DNA of 64,000 nucleotides from assembly GCF_012584455.1 (NCBI RefSeq), contig NZ_JABAEB010000005.1, forward strand, positions 248,001-312,000, read 5' to 3'. The position numbers were made by a program, and so were the translations under genes. A model generated the notes under the pieces. The model saw only the letters and a program-made list of their open reading frames with translations, was not told the origin of the DNA and did not search any database. Below, piece after piece: positions 18,824-29,868 of this stretch; position 1 is the stretch's first letter; each line of letters begins with the position of its first letter. Source of the DNA: Shewanella oncorhynchi (GTDB taxonomy: Bacteria > Pseudomonadota > Gammaproteobacteria > Enterobacterales > Shewanellaceae).

Positions 18824-19264
18824 CTATTTGGCAAGTTTACATTCTTTAACATTCTTCATGCCTTCACCGTCAGTTACTGACTGCAACCCCGCACCGCCAA
18901 CAAAAACACCTATTTTTATATATTGCTCGATAAAGTAGTTTTTACCACCTTCTGTCGATAGTTTTAAATTATTTTCACTGAATTCTGATTCGGTAGAAAG
19001 TGTTTGCTCACCTGGTTCGACTTCCTTGTAGAAGTAGACTTTATTAGCAGATTCGCCAATCATCTCACCATTAATATAGATATTTTTCTTTAGAGCCTGA
19101 CCCGCAAAACTATTGCGGTATATATAAATCCCTGTTTTATTGTCAGCTGGCTTCTGGAATGTCTTAAGCTTTGCATCTTCCTCTTGTGAAGCCATTGGTA
19201 CTGTGGCACAACCTGAGAGTAGAAGGAAAATGGCCAGCATAGGCGTTAGAAGTTTTTTTAACAT
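18824..19264 (-). CDS. DUF2846-like outer-membrane lipoprotein
   Basis: 146 residues with a lipoprotein signal (LLLSGC, lipidated C19). The mature part has GIYIYRNSFAGQALKKNIYINGEMIGE and PGEQTLSTES followed by NNLKLSTEGGKNYFIEQY, which is the pattern of the DUF2846 family of small lipoproteins of unknown role. It stands alone on the minus strand beside a long AT-rich gap. No export or sorting signal other than the lipobox is seen. Confidence 0.8.
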   Translation of the reverse strand: MLKKLLTPMLAIFLLLSGCATVPMASQEEDAKLKTFQKPADNKTGIYIYRNSFAGQALKKNIYINGEMIGESANKVYFYKEVEPGEQTLSTESEFSENNLKLSTEGGKNYFIEQYIKIGVFVGGAGLQSVTDGEGMKNVKECKLAK

Positions 19265-20116
19265 GATTTGTCCTTAAATAAGTGTCTTATTTTAATTGTA
19301 AAAATATAAGCTTTTGTTATTTAGATAAATTTATCTTTATTTATAACGCTTTAATTTATTGAGCTTTTAAAGTTATTAAATGTGTTATCTCCTTTGGGAT
19401 CGTTTGAACATTCAACATGAATGCCATAACATGGGCAGAATGTATGGAATGTCATGTTGGTAAAGTCAGCTATTATCATTTTTGTGCAAGAGCGCTCGGC
19501 CAAAAATAAGTTATTATAAAGTCATTAAGAGGCAGGTTAATGGTGTTTTTATTCTTGCTAAATATAACTTAAGTTTTATTGGTTTGCTAATGGTTTATTT
19601 TAAATTTTGTGATGTCAAATAGTAGTTTTCTTTGTTTTCTGTTATTTTTGAAAGCTAGTGAGTTTTTTGTTTTTGGTCTTTGATTTTTTCTTGCGGTTTT
19701 ACGGTTTTTATAAATCGTAAAATGATTAAGTAATAAGTCGCTAGCGCTTAAGGTAGTTTTGTTTATGTTGCTGATTAACTAATTTAGACTCTATTGCAAT
19801 ATGAAGTTATAGAATGGATTAGGTTTATTACTTGGGTAGGAGTTAAGTGGTCTGATATTTAGCTCAATTTATAAAGAAGTTTTAAATCAGCAATGAGTTA
19901 ATTATTATACTTAAGGTTACTTGTATGCCCATGGTTAACTTAGTAGGTGTTGACTGACTAGCTTAGTACTACTAAATCGTGGAATAGAATAAGGACGATG
20001 AGAGGAACTCAGTTTTAGCATGATAAGTACTGTTGCAGATAAATTGAATACTTCATAGGGATTATTTTTAAACGCGTTTGTTCATCTATACCCACTCGTA
20101 CGGCTGTTTCAGATAA
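19265..20116. other. Long AT-rich intergenic region
   Basis: About 850 bp of AT-rich sequence between the lipoprotein gene and the cstA-like gene, with no convincing frame, RNA gene or known riboswitch. Some of it must be the promoter and leader of cstA, but I can place no site. TTCATCTATACCCA at 20081-20094 is identical to the left edge of the palindromic element at 29540-29553, possibly a chance match or a decayed end. Confidence 0.45.
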
Positions 20117-20182
20117 TCAACCCGACATTAGTCTAATAGTGTGTTGCTTGACCTCAGTCGCTAACTCAATGAAACTCTCCAT
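20117..20182 (-). CDS. Possible 21-codon ORF with perfect ribosome-binding site, divergent from cstA
   Basis: On the minus strand AGGAGGTGA (exact anti-16S match) sits 7 bp (from AGGAGG) before ATG of a 21-residue frame beginning MESFIELATEVKQH and ending RLMSG. It lies 36 bp upstream of cstA on the other strand. Evidence is the unusually good ribosome-binding site; no similarity recognised. Read on the plus strand the same bases (TCACCTCCT) form an anti-Shine-Dalgarno in the cstA leader, an alternative explanation. Confidence 0.35.
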   Translation of the reverse strand: MESFIELATEVKQHTIRLMSG

Positions 20183-20218
20183 TAAATCACCTCCTACTAA
20201 AGTATGGATAATTAAATA

Positions 20219-21691
20219 ATGTTAATTTTCTTTATTTGTATCGCACTCTTAGTGCTTGCATATAAGTTCTATAGCCCCTTTGTTGAGCGGCAAGCGGGTA
20301 TAGATCCTAAAGCGATTACACCACAGGCGAGATTCGAAGATGGCGTCGATTACGTTCCGGTTCATCCGGCTAAAGCGTTTCTGATCCAGTTCCTCAATGT
20401 CGCTGGTGTGGGGCCGATATTTGGCCCGATCCTCGGTGCACTTTACGGCCCAATAGCCTTAGTGTGGATTGTACTGGGGAATATTATTGGCGGCGCAGTA
20501 CATGATTATTTTTCTGGCGTGCTCAGCATAAAAGAAGACGGTAAGAGTCTGCCAGAGATTGCGGGCCACTACTTTAATATTTACTTTAAAGGCGTGATGT
20601 TGCTGTTTACGGCTATGCTGCTGTTTTTTGTGGGCGTGGTCTTCATCATGAGCCCCGCAGGTTTGCTGAGTAATCTCGATTATTTTAAAGACACCATCTT
20701 TGGCAATAATACCTTCTGGGTGTTAGTGATTTTAGTTTATTACTTTTTAGCGACTATGCTGCCGATTGATAAAATCATCACTAAATTATATCCCGCATTT
20801 GGTTTGTTGATGATAGTCATGACAGTTTCTATCGCCGTTGCTCTAATGATCAATGCGCCGCAGTTACCTGAAATGGGTGATGTGTTTGCCTATTTCGACC
20901 ACAGCCATTACAACAATGAGTTACTCGAACCAAATCCAGATGGACTACCTGTTTGGCCACTATTATTTGTGACTATTACCTGTGGTGCGATTAGCGGTTT
21001 CCATTCAACTCAAGCGCCCATCATGGCTCGTTGCTTGACGAATGAGAAGTATGTTCGCCCTGTGTATTATGGCGCTATGGTTGCTGAAGGTATCGTTGCT
21101 TGTGTATGGGCAACGGCGGGTATTGCAGCTTTCCCTGGCGGTTATGTTGAGCTTAAGAGTTTGCTCGACCAAGGGGGCCCAGGTTTAGTGGTTAATCAAG
21201 TGGCAACTACGTATTTAGGTGTTGCGGGCGGTATTATGGCGATTGTGGCCGTGGCTATCTTCCCTATCACCTCTGGCGATACCGCATTTCGTTCGCTGCG
21301 TTTGACAATTATCGATGCCTTCCATATTCCGCAAAGTATGCGTAATCGTTTATTGGTTGCAGTGCCTATTCTGACCATTGCGTACTTTATGACGAAGATC
21401 GATTTCTCTTTGATTTGGCGTTACTTTGCCTTCTCAAATATGCTGCTATCAACCAGTGTGTTGTGGTTAGCGACTAAGTATTTGTTCGATCGCGGGACCT
21501 TCCATTGGATTGTTAGCTTACCAGCGATTGGCGGCACCAGCGTTACTGTGTCTTATATTATGACAGCGGGTATTGGACTAGGCTTACCGCAACCTTTGAG
21601 CCAGCCAGTGGGTATTGCAGTCGGGGTTATCTGTTTAGTTGCCCTGATCATTGCACACAATAGACGCAAACCTGTGGCAGAAGTTAAATAG
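20219..21691 (+). CDS. CstA-family carbon starvation / peptide-pyruvate transporter
   Basis: 490 residues, about 13 membrane segments. FVERQAGIDPKAITPQARFEDGVDYVP, FLNVAGVGPIFGPILGALYGP and GAISGFHSTQAPIMARC are CstA-family blocks; the length is that of the short CstA form, not of the ~700-residue E. coli CstA. Known members import pyruvate or peptides in starved cells. No obvious ribosome-binding site precedes ATG 20219; the leader instead contains CACCTCCT, the complement of a Shine-Dalgarno. Substrate uncertain. No histidine kinase pair is adjacent. Confidence 0.88.
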   Translation: MLIFFICIALLVLAYKFYSPFVERQAGIDPKAITPQARFEDGVDYVPVHPAKAFLIQFLNVAGVGPIFGPILGALYGPIALVWIVLGNIIGGAVHDYFSGVLSIKEDGKSLPEIAGHYFNIYFKGVMLLFTAMLLFFVGVVFIMSPAGLLSNLDYFKDTIFGNNTFWVLVILVYYFLATMLPIDKIITKLYPAFGLLMIVMTVSIAVALMINAPQLPEMGDVFAYFDHSHYNNELLEPNPDGLPVWPLLFVTITCGAISGFHSTQAPIMARCLTNEKYVRPVYYGAMVAEGIVACVWATAGIAAFPGGYVELKSLLDQGGPGLVVNQVATTYLGVAGGIMAIVAVAIFPITSGDTAFRSLRLTIIDAFHIPQSMRNRLLVAVPILTIAYFMTKIDFSLIWRYFAFSNMLLSTSVLWLATKYLFDRGTFHWIVSLPAIGGTSVTVSYIMTAGIGLGLPQPLSQPVGIAVGVICLVALIIAHNRRKPVAEVK

Positions 21692-21721
21692 TCCGTTATT
21701 CCATAGTTTTACCCAATAACA

Positions 21722-21755
21722 AACAAGGGCTGCATTTTGCAGCCCTTGTTTTTTT
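21722..21755 (+). terminator. Terminator of the cstA-like gene
   Basis: AACAAGGGCTGC, five-base loop, GCAGCCCTTGTT and then T-run; a 12-bp stem 30 bp past the stop. Confidence 0.92.
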
Positions 21756-21916
21756 ATGATTGGTATCATTCTACTATCCTTTAATAGCTTATTTTAGAAA
21801 GGGTAATTTTTGCTGAATATTTTTTAATGAGCGGATTCATCGCGTTTCATCTAGAGGTAAGGTAAGGTCGTTAGACTGGTTTTTATTTCTCTATTGAAAC
21901 GATTAGTCTGTGGTAG

Positions 21917-24169
<2,253 letters not shown>

Positions 24170-24339
24170 GCTTATATTTATTAGTCTTTTTAGTAGTAGA
24201 TTGGCCCAATTTAGGCGCAGCTGGGGTTAATGCAGACTGAGCGTTTAAGTGGATTTTCAGTTAAATGATCGCCTAATCCAAAGTGGTTAAGCGGTCATTT
24301 TTATTCATGTGATTTGACGCTCATCAATTTAGGTGGAAT

Positions 24340-24774
24340 ATGAATATTCAGCAAATGTCGGGTTTAGCCATTTTACAGGCAATGGCAAGGGGTGAATTAC
24401 CCGCACCTTCTATCTCTCTCACTATGCCAATGTCGCTGGTTCAAGCCGACGAAGGAACGGTGACATTCCATGCGACTGCCGATGATAAGCACCTCAACCC
24501 ATTGGGCGGTGTTCATGGTGGTTTTGCCGCGACTGTATTGGATTCGGTTACAGGTTGCGCCGTGCATACATTGCTTGAAGCGGGTGTCGGTTACGGCACT
24601 ATCGATTTGAATATTAAAATGATTCGACCTGTGCCTAAACATCAAGTGTTAGTGGCTGAGGGCAAGGTGATCAATTTATCTAAGTCTTTAGGTATTTCGG
24701 AAGGTACGCTAAAAACGCAGGATGGAAAACTGCTCGCCACTGCTACGGCGACTTGTATGATTTTAAGGCCATAA
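24340..24774 (+). CDS. PaaI-type hotdog thioesterase
   Basis: 144 residues. HLNPLGGVHGGFAATVLDSVTGCAV is the hotdog helix with the HGG motif of the PaaI/4-hydroxybenzoyl-CoA thioesterase group, followed by TIDLNIKMIRPVP and GKLLATATATCMI. Such enzymes hydrolyse acyl- or aryl-CoA thioesters; the substrate is unknown. Start ATG has TAGGTGG five bases upstream. It stands alone behind katG. A second, more MenI-like thioesterase is at 46639. Confidence 0.85.
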   Translation: MNIQQMSGLAILQAMARGELPAPSISLTMPMSLVQADEGTVTFHATADDKHLNPLGGVHGGFAATVLDSVTGCAVHTLLEAGVGYGTIDLNIKMIRPVPKHQVLVAEGKVINLSKSLGISEGTLKTQDGKLLATATATCMILRP

Positions 24775-25144
24775 ACAGATTTTGCGGGCTGGCGATATTA
24801 TCTCTTCGAGTTAACATGCTGAGCAGATAATTAACCTATGCCGAAGGTGCACTTTATCTTCAGATATTAAGTCGACGGCCTTCTTGCTGGCAGTGAAGTT
24901 TTTATGGGCGTGAATTCAGTAAATAACGGAATTTTTTAATCATATTTTCATAAATAGGCCTCAAGATTGAAAATAGCTAGCATGCCATATTCCATTCGAC
25001 AGAAAGTATGCTAGATTCTGGCGAATTGTTGCTGATCGCTGTATTGTTACCTCTGTCATCAACAGTTCTCCACAGGGCCATCGCTGCAATTGAGTCAGAT
25101 TTGCAGGGAAGTGTCAGGAAGTTACACCAATTCAGAGTCTGCTT
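24775..25144. other. Intergenic region upstream of the glucan biosynthesis gene
   Basis: 370 bp without a convincing gene; a 63-codon open frame at 25008-25199 overlaps the next coding region and has no ribosome-binding site. No riboswitch or terminator recognised. Confidence 0.45.
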
Positions 25145-26833
25145 ATGCAACCCAATTTATTTCCCGAACAAAGAAACGTTTATCAAGAATCGAGGATGAC
25201 ACAACCCTCGATTGAAGCCCAATCTTCCTCTCGTCGCGGCCGTTTGCAGCGTATGGTTGGCGGCGTATTGTTAACCTGTAGTGTATTGCTGAGTCTTTCA
25301 GCATGTGCGGCAGGTAAGCAGGCGTCACCACAAGAAGGTGAAGAGTTTAGTTACGCTTGGCTTAAGGGTTATGCCCGTACTATGGCTGCACAACCCTATG
25401 AGAGTCATAAAGGCGAATTACCTAAAAGCCTTCAGGGCATGAGTTGGGATGATTACCAACAATTCCACTTCAAGAAGAAAGCCGCACTATGGCGTGATCA
25501 AGATTCGGAGTTTCGTGCCGAACTGTTCCATCTTGGGCTGTTTTTCGATACCCCTATTCATATTTATGAGCTAAATGAGGGTAAGGCTAAGTTAATCGAA
25601 TATTCACCTTCAATGTTCGATTACGGCAAGTCAAAGGTCAAAGGTAGTCAGTTGCCTAAGGATCTTGGTTTTGCGGGTTTCCGTATGCAATTTAATACCG
25701 ATTGGCAGCGTGACATTGTTGCCTTCCTTGGCGCTAGTTATTTCCGCGCAGTGGGGCAAGAAATGCAGTACGGTTTGTCGGCTCGTGGCTTAGCGGTTGA
25801 TACTGCACTGCCAAAACCTGAAGAGTTTCCAATGTTCACCAATTTCTGGTTAGAAAAACCTAAACCAGGATCGAATATCACCACTGTGTATGCCTTGTTA
25901 GATTCTCCGAGTGTCACGGGGGCTTATCGTTTTGATATCGAACCGGGTGAACGTTTAAAAATGAAGGTGGATGTGGCTGTTTATCCACGTAAAGCGATTG
26001 AACGTTTAGGCGTTGCGCCACTGACCAGTATGTTTATGGTGGGTGAGAACGATCGCCGCACCGGTTATGACTGGCGTCCAGAAATCCATGATACCGATGG
26101 TTTAGCCATGCACACGGGGAATGGTGAATGGATTTGGCGTCCGCTAGGTAACCCTGAAAACCTGCGATTCAACGCCTATAGCGATGAAAATCCAAAAGGT
26201 TTTGGCTTACTGCAACGTGATCGTAACTTCGATCATTATCAGGACGACGGCGTGTTTTATGATAAACGCCCAAGCCTATGGATTGAACCAACCAGCAGTT
26301 GGGGTAAAGGTTCAGTGCAGTTGGTTGAAATTCCAACACTGGATGAAACCTTCGATAACATAGTGGCTTTCTGGAATCCTGCTGAGCCGATTGTTCCTGG
26401 TCAAGAGCTGCTGTACAGCTACAACATGTACTGGGGTGGCATTCCACCGGTTCAATCACCCCGTGCTCGGGTTGTCGATACCTTCACCGGGATTGGCGGT
26501 GTAGTTGGCCAGAAACGCAAATACTACAGTAAGCGTTTTGTGGTTGATTTCGCGGGCGGAACTTTACCTATGATAGGTAAAGACACCCAAGTTAAAGCCG
26601 TGATCACAGCATCTGAAGGCAAAGTGGAAATTGAATCAGCCCGTCCTTTAGCCTCGATTAATGGTTACCGCGCTATGTTTGACGTAGTGCCACCCGGAGA
26701 CGGTACTGAGCCGATTAACCTGAGAGTCTATTTGGAGGTTGATGGTCAGCCATTGTCTGAAACTTGGATGTATCAGTGGAATCCGCCTGCAAAGGATGAT
26801 CGTGAATTGCACAATGCAGGTCATCTGCAATAA
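25145..26833 (+). CDS. Periplasmic glucan biosynthesis protein, OpgD/OpgG family, lipoprotein form
   Basis: 562 residues from ATG 25145; ATG 25196 (18th codon) is an alternative and neither has an ideal ribosome-binding site. An arginine-rich start (SSRRGRLQR) precedes a hydrophobic stretch and the lipobox LSAC, so the protein is probably a lipoprotein. The body has family blocks FRAELFHLGLFF, DIVAFLGASYFRAVGQEMQYGLSARGLA, NPKGFGLLQRDRNFDHYQD, RPSLWIEP and SETWMYQW, closer to OpgD than OpgG by my reading. OpgG/OpgD shape osmoregulated periplasmic glucans. No opgH synthase gene is adjacent. Confidence 0.85.
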   Translation: MQPNLFPEQRNVYQESRMTQPSIEAQSSSRRGRLQRMVGGVLLTCSVLLSLSACAAGKQASPQEGEEFSYAWLKGYARTMAAQPYESHKGELPKSLQGMSWDDYQQFHFKKKAALWRDQDSEFRAELFHLGLFFDTPIHIYELNEGKAKLIEYSPSMFDYGKSKVKGSQLPKDLGFAGFRMQFNTDWQRDIVAFLGASYFRAVGQEMQYGLSARGLAVDTALPKPEEFPMFTNFWLEKPKPGSNITTVYALLDSPSVTGAYRFDIEPGERLKMKVDVAVYPRKAIERLGVAPLTSMFMVGENDRRTGYDWRPEIHDTDGLAMHTGNGEWIWRPLGNPENLRFNAYSDENPKGFGLLQRDRNFDHYQDDGVFYDKRPSLWIEPTSSWGKGSVQLVEIPTLDETFDNIVAFWNPAEPIVPGQELLYSYNMYWGGIPPVQSPRARVVDTFTGIGGVVGQKRKYYSKRFVVDFAGGTLPMIGKDTQVKAVITASEGKVEIESARPLASINGYRAMFDVVPPGDGTEPINLRVYLEVDGQPLSETWMYQWNPPAKDDRELHNAGHLQ

Positions 26834-26855
26834 GCGATTTGTGAGTCATTAATCT

Positions 26856-26886
26856 AAAACGCCAGCTAACTTAGCTGGCGTTTTTG
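26856..26886 (+). terminator. Terminator of the glucan biosynthesis gene
   Basis: AAAACGCCAGCTAA / TTAGCTGGCGTTTTT, long perfect stem with a tiny loop and T-tract. Confidence 0.9.
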
Positions 26887-27063
26887 TTTTGATGATTAAC
26901 AAGATGCGGGGAATGCCGCTCATTTGACATCTAAAAAATCAAGCCAGTTGTAATTGCAAGCATGCTACTGAGTTATTGGGGGCTAATTCACTTTTTGACA
27001 ATCTAAACAATTTTTCACTGTAAAAGACCCCAAACTTGGGCGTAACCTGTGGGCGTTCTCGCC

Positions 27064-28548
27064 ATGGGTAAGTATTTTATGTTTGAAATGTTCACAACGT
27101 TAGGCTTTGCGTGGTCGGTGGGTTTAGTCCTTGCCGTACTTTTTGTACTGGCATACGAATTTATTAATGGCTTCCACGACACGGCAAATGCGGTGGCGAC
27201 GGTGATCTATACCAAGGCTATGCCGGCAAATCTGGCGGTCGTTACCTCTGCACTATTTAATTTTGCGGGTGTGCTGTTAGGGGGGTTAGGGGTGGCCTAT
27301 GCGATAGTGCATTTATTACCCGTAGACTCCTTGCTCGGTATGGACTCAATCCAAGGCTTGCTGATGGTGTTTTCCCTGCTATTTTCGGCAATTATCTGGA
27401 ACTTAGGTACTTGGTATTTTGGTATTCCGGCATCGAGCTCCCATACCTTGATTGGTTCGATAATGGGTGTGGGTGGCGCGTTCGCTTGGATAAATCATCA
27501 GCCTATCTTGCAGGGCATTAATGTCTCTAAAGCAACGCAGATCATGCTGTCCTTGATTATTTCGCCGACCTTAGGGTTTGTGATGGCAGGGATTTTTTTG
27601 CTCATCATGAAATATGTTTGGCAGAAACATAAAATTCACCGTACCCCCGATGAGCAGATGCAGATTAATGGTAAAAAACACCCTCCATTTTGGGCAAGAG
27701 CGAGTTTAATTATCTCTGCTATGGGGGTGAGTTTCGCCCATGGTTCTAACGATGGACAGAAGGGGATAGGTTTAGTGATGCTAGTGCTGATTTGTATGGC
27801 ACCGGCTTATTTTGCCTTGGACATGGGCAGTCAACCCTATGATTTAGAAAGAACTCAAGATGCTAATCGTCGCATTATGGCGATTTATGACCGTAACCAA
27901 GCCGTTATTGCGGATGTTATCGACTTTAAAGCCTTGGTCAACGTTCCCGAATATATGCTGGCCCATTGCTCATCTGCCAATGTATTACCTGCGATGTCGT
28001 TGCTTGACCGTCGCTTAGCAAAAGTCTCAACTTACAAAGATATGGATGTAGAAGAGCGACGCGAGGTGCGACGTTTATTGTTGTGCATCGATGATACTGC
28101 TCGCCAAGTGGCTAAATTGGATCTTCCTGCTAAGGATTTGAGTTCATTGGCTAAATGGCGAAAAGATCTCACTAGAACTACTGAGTATGCGCCCATTTGG
28201 GTGATTATTGCCATTGCTACTGCGCTGGGTTGCGGCACGTTGGTGGGGTGGCGGCGGATTGTATATACCGTGGGGGAAAAAATTGGTTCATCGAGTATGA
28301 CTTACAGCCAGGGTATTGCCGCGCAGGCCACCGCTGCCGTCTCTATTGGGATTGCTAGTATGACGGGGATGCCTGTATCGACGACTCATATTTTGTCTTC
28401 CGCTGTAGCGGGTACTATGGTGGCTAATCGTTCAGGGCTTCAGATCCAAACCATTAAGCAGATCATGCTTGCTTGGCTGCTGACACTACCTATTACTATG
28501 TTGCTCTCCGCGAGTGTGTTTATCCTTGCCAATGCACTTTGGGGTTAG
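27064..28548 (+). CDS. pitA: PiT-family low-affinity inorganic phosphate transporter
   Basis: 494 residues from ATG 27064 (GTG 27049 and ATG 27079 are also in frame; no clear ribosome-binding site decides). The two inverted PiT signature blocks are present: GFHDTANAVATVI near the N-terminus and SFAHGSNDGQKGIGLVML in the middle. About ten membrane segments with a cytoplasmic loop of roughly 130 residues (YDLERTQDANRR...). It imports phosphate, often as metal-phosphate, with protons. Alone on its transcript with a hairpin 30 bp behind the stop. Confidence 0.93.
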   Translation: MGKYFMFEMFTTLGFAWSVGLVLAVLFVLAYEFINGFHDTANAVATVIYTKAMPANLAVVTSALFNFAGVLLGGLGVAYAIVHLLPVDSLLGMDSIQGLLMVFSLLFSAIIWNLGTWYFGIPASSSHTLIGSIMGVGGAFAWINHQPILQGINVSKATQIMLSLIISPTLGFVMAGIFLLIMKYVWQKHKIHRTPDEQMQINGKKHPPFWARASLIISAMGVSFAHGSNDGQKGIGLVMLVLICMAPAYFALDMGSQPYDLERTQDANRRIMAIYDRNQAVIADVIDFKALVNVPEYMLAHCSSANVLPAMSLLDRRLAKVSTYKDMDVEERREVRRLLLCIDDTARQVAKLDLPAKDLSSLAKWRKDLTRTTEYAPIWVIIAIATALGCGTLVGWRRIVYTVGEKIGSSSMTYSQGIAAQATAAVSIGIASMTGMPVSTTHILSSAVAGTMVANRSGLQIQTIKQIMLAWLLTLPITMLLSASVFILANALWG

Positions 28549-28577
28549 CCAAGAATACTCAAGTTGAATGCTCACAT

Positions 28578-28603
28578 AGCCAAGCCTTGAGGGCTTGGCT
28601 TTT
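28578..28603 (+). terminator. Terminator of pitA
   Basis: AGCCAAGCC, four-base loop, GGCTTGGCT, then TTT. Confidence 0.78.
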
Positions 28604-28682
28604 CGGTTCAGTGCCGTTTCCCGCGATAATTACCTAAGCCATCTTGTTAGAGTTGAGCCTTCAACACCAACAAGGACATAAG

Positions 28683-29531
28683 ATGGCTGAGCAATCTAGA
28701 ATACTTTTCAAAGCACTACATCAACAATCAGAGCCGCTGATATTAACTAACGCTTGGGATGCCGCCAGTGCGGCCATCATCCAAGCATCTGGCGCCCGTG
28801 CGATTGCGACCAGTAGCGCGGCATTGGCTTGGTCGCTCGGTTATCCCGATGGGCAAGCGCTACCTAAAGCGGCTTTATTGGACGTAGTGAACAATATCCT
28901 ACGGCTGAGCCGAGTGCCCGTGACGATAGATATTGAATCTGGTTATAGCCAAGATCCCGATGAGGTTGCTGCTTTTGTTGCGCAGCTCGCTGAGCTTGGC
29001 GTAGCAGGAATTAATATTGAGGATGGCAGTGCAAGTGTTGCTGAGATGGTGGCAAAAATTAAAGCTATTCGCGCCCATCCTCGTTGCCAAGGATTATTTA
29101 TTAATGCGCGAACTGATGTGTATTTACTGGGTTTAGCCAGTGGTGAGGCCGCTGTTGTTATGACTATCGATAGGTTAACTCAATATCAGGCTGCGGGTGC
29201 TGATGGTGGCTTTATCCCTGGCGCGAATCAGGTCGAGACCGCTAAGCGCTTGTCTGCCGCTGTGGATATGCCACTGAATTTTATGCTATTGAATGAGCAG
29301 ATGGATATCGGCGAGTTATTTGCCGCAGGTGTGCAGCGTTTTTCCACTGGCCCAGCTTCATTTTTACAGGCCTATAGCACTTTGCTTAATCCAATTTTGT
29401 TAAATTCAATTAAGGCAAAACCGTTTCAGCGAGAGTCAAATGATGCTGTTATTGCCGTTGATAAGGATTCAATACCTAAAGCCATTTCCCTTGGTTTTGA
29501 GCAAATGAATAACTTATTTATCCCGAGTTAA
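28683..29531 (+). CDS. Isocitrate lyase / PEP mutase superfamily protein
   Basis: 282 residues from MAEQSRILFKAL, with AAGGA eight bases upstream; the frame extends 13 codons earlier. TIM-barrel markers: TNAWDAASAAIIQASGARAIATSS, VTIDIESGYSQDPDEVAAF, INIEDGS, INARTDVYLLG. The KKCGH catalytic loop of isocitrate lyase and methylisocitrate lyase is absent, so it is a member of the broad oxaloacetate-decarboxylase/phosphonopyruvate group whose substrates are mostly unknown. No phosphonate genes are nearby. Confidence 0.85.
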   Translation: MAEQSRILFKALHQQSEPLILTNAWDAASAAIIQASGARAIATSSAALAWSLGYPDGQALPKAALLDVVNNILRLSRVPVTIDIESGYSQDPDEVAAFVAQLAELGVAGINIEDGSASVAEMVAKIKAIRAHPRCQGLFINARTDVYLLGLASGEAAVVMTIDRLTQYQAAGADGGFIPGANQVETAKRLSAAVDMPLNFMLLNEQMDIGELFAAGVQRFSTGPASFLQAYSTLLNPILLNSIKAKPFQRESNDAVIAVDKDSIPKAISLGFEQMNNLFIPS

Positions 29532-29545
29532 AGCTGTTTTTCATC

Positions 29546-29810
29546 TATACCCAAGCTACCTGAAGATACGAGTTTCAGAGCGCCCAGGGTGCTTCAATTC
29601 AAGGCGCATTAATGACAGAATGTCGGCCACCTTTTGAATTGATGCAACACGGAAGTGGAGTGCCCTGGGCGCTCCGTCCCGGCGGGTTTTAACGCACTTT
29701 ATGCTGCGTTGGTTATTTTTAACTTAGCCCGCTAGGCCTGCAAATAACCGCCTTGCCTAAAGTGCGTTAAATTCCCGCTGAATCCTGCATCTTCAGGTTG
29801 TTTGGGTATA
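29546..29810. mobile_element. 265-bp palindromic MITE-like repeat element
   Basis: Terminal inverted repeats of about 26 bp, TATACCCAAGCTACCTGAAG at the left (29546) and its complement at the right (29785-29810), with few mismatches. Inside are two further hairpins: GAGCGCCCAGGG/CCCTGGGCGCTC (29578-29674) and AACGCACTTTA/TAAAGTGCGTT (29691-29768, with inner GGTTATTT/AAATAACC). No coding capacity. It has the build of non-autonomous miniature transposable elements; I recall similar repeats in Shewanella genomes but cannot verify. Confidence 0.75.
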
Positions 29811-29811
29811 T

Positions 29812-29835
29812 ACCCACGGCGAGTTTGCCGTGGGT
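29812..29835 (+). terminator. Hairpin, probable terminator
   Basis: ACCCACGGC, six-base loop, GCCGTGGGT, then TTCTTCTT. Lies between the palindromic element and the convergent yecE homologue. The T-tract is interrupted, so activity is likely but not certain. Confidence 0.55.
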
Positions 29836-29868
29836 TTCTTCTTACGTCCATTTTACTTAGCGACCTTT

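Noticed and set aside
19998-20060. Tiny frames with AGGA in the cstA leader on the plus strand (6 and 12 codons)
   Set aside because: Too short and without coupling to cstA; expected by chance in AT-rich DNA.
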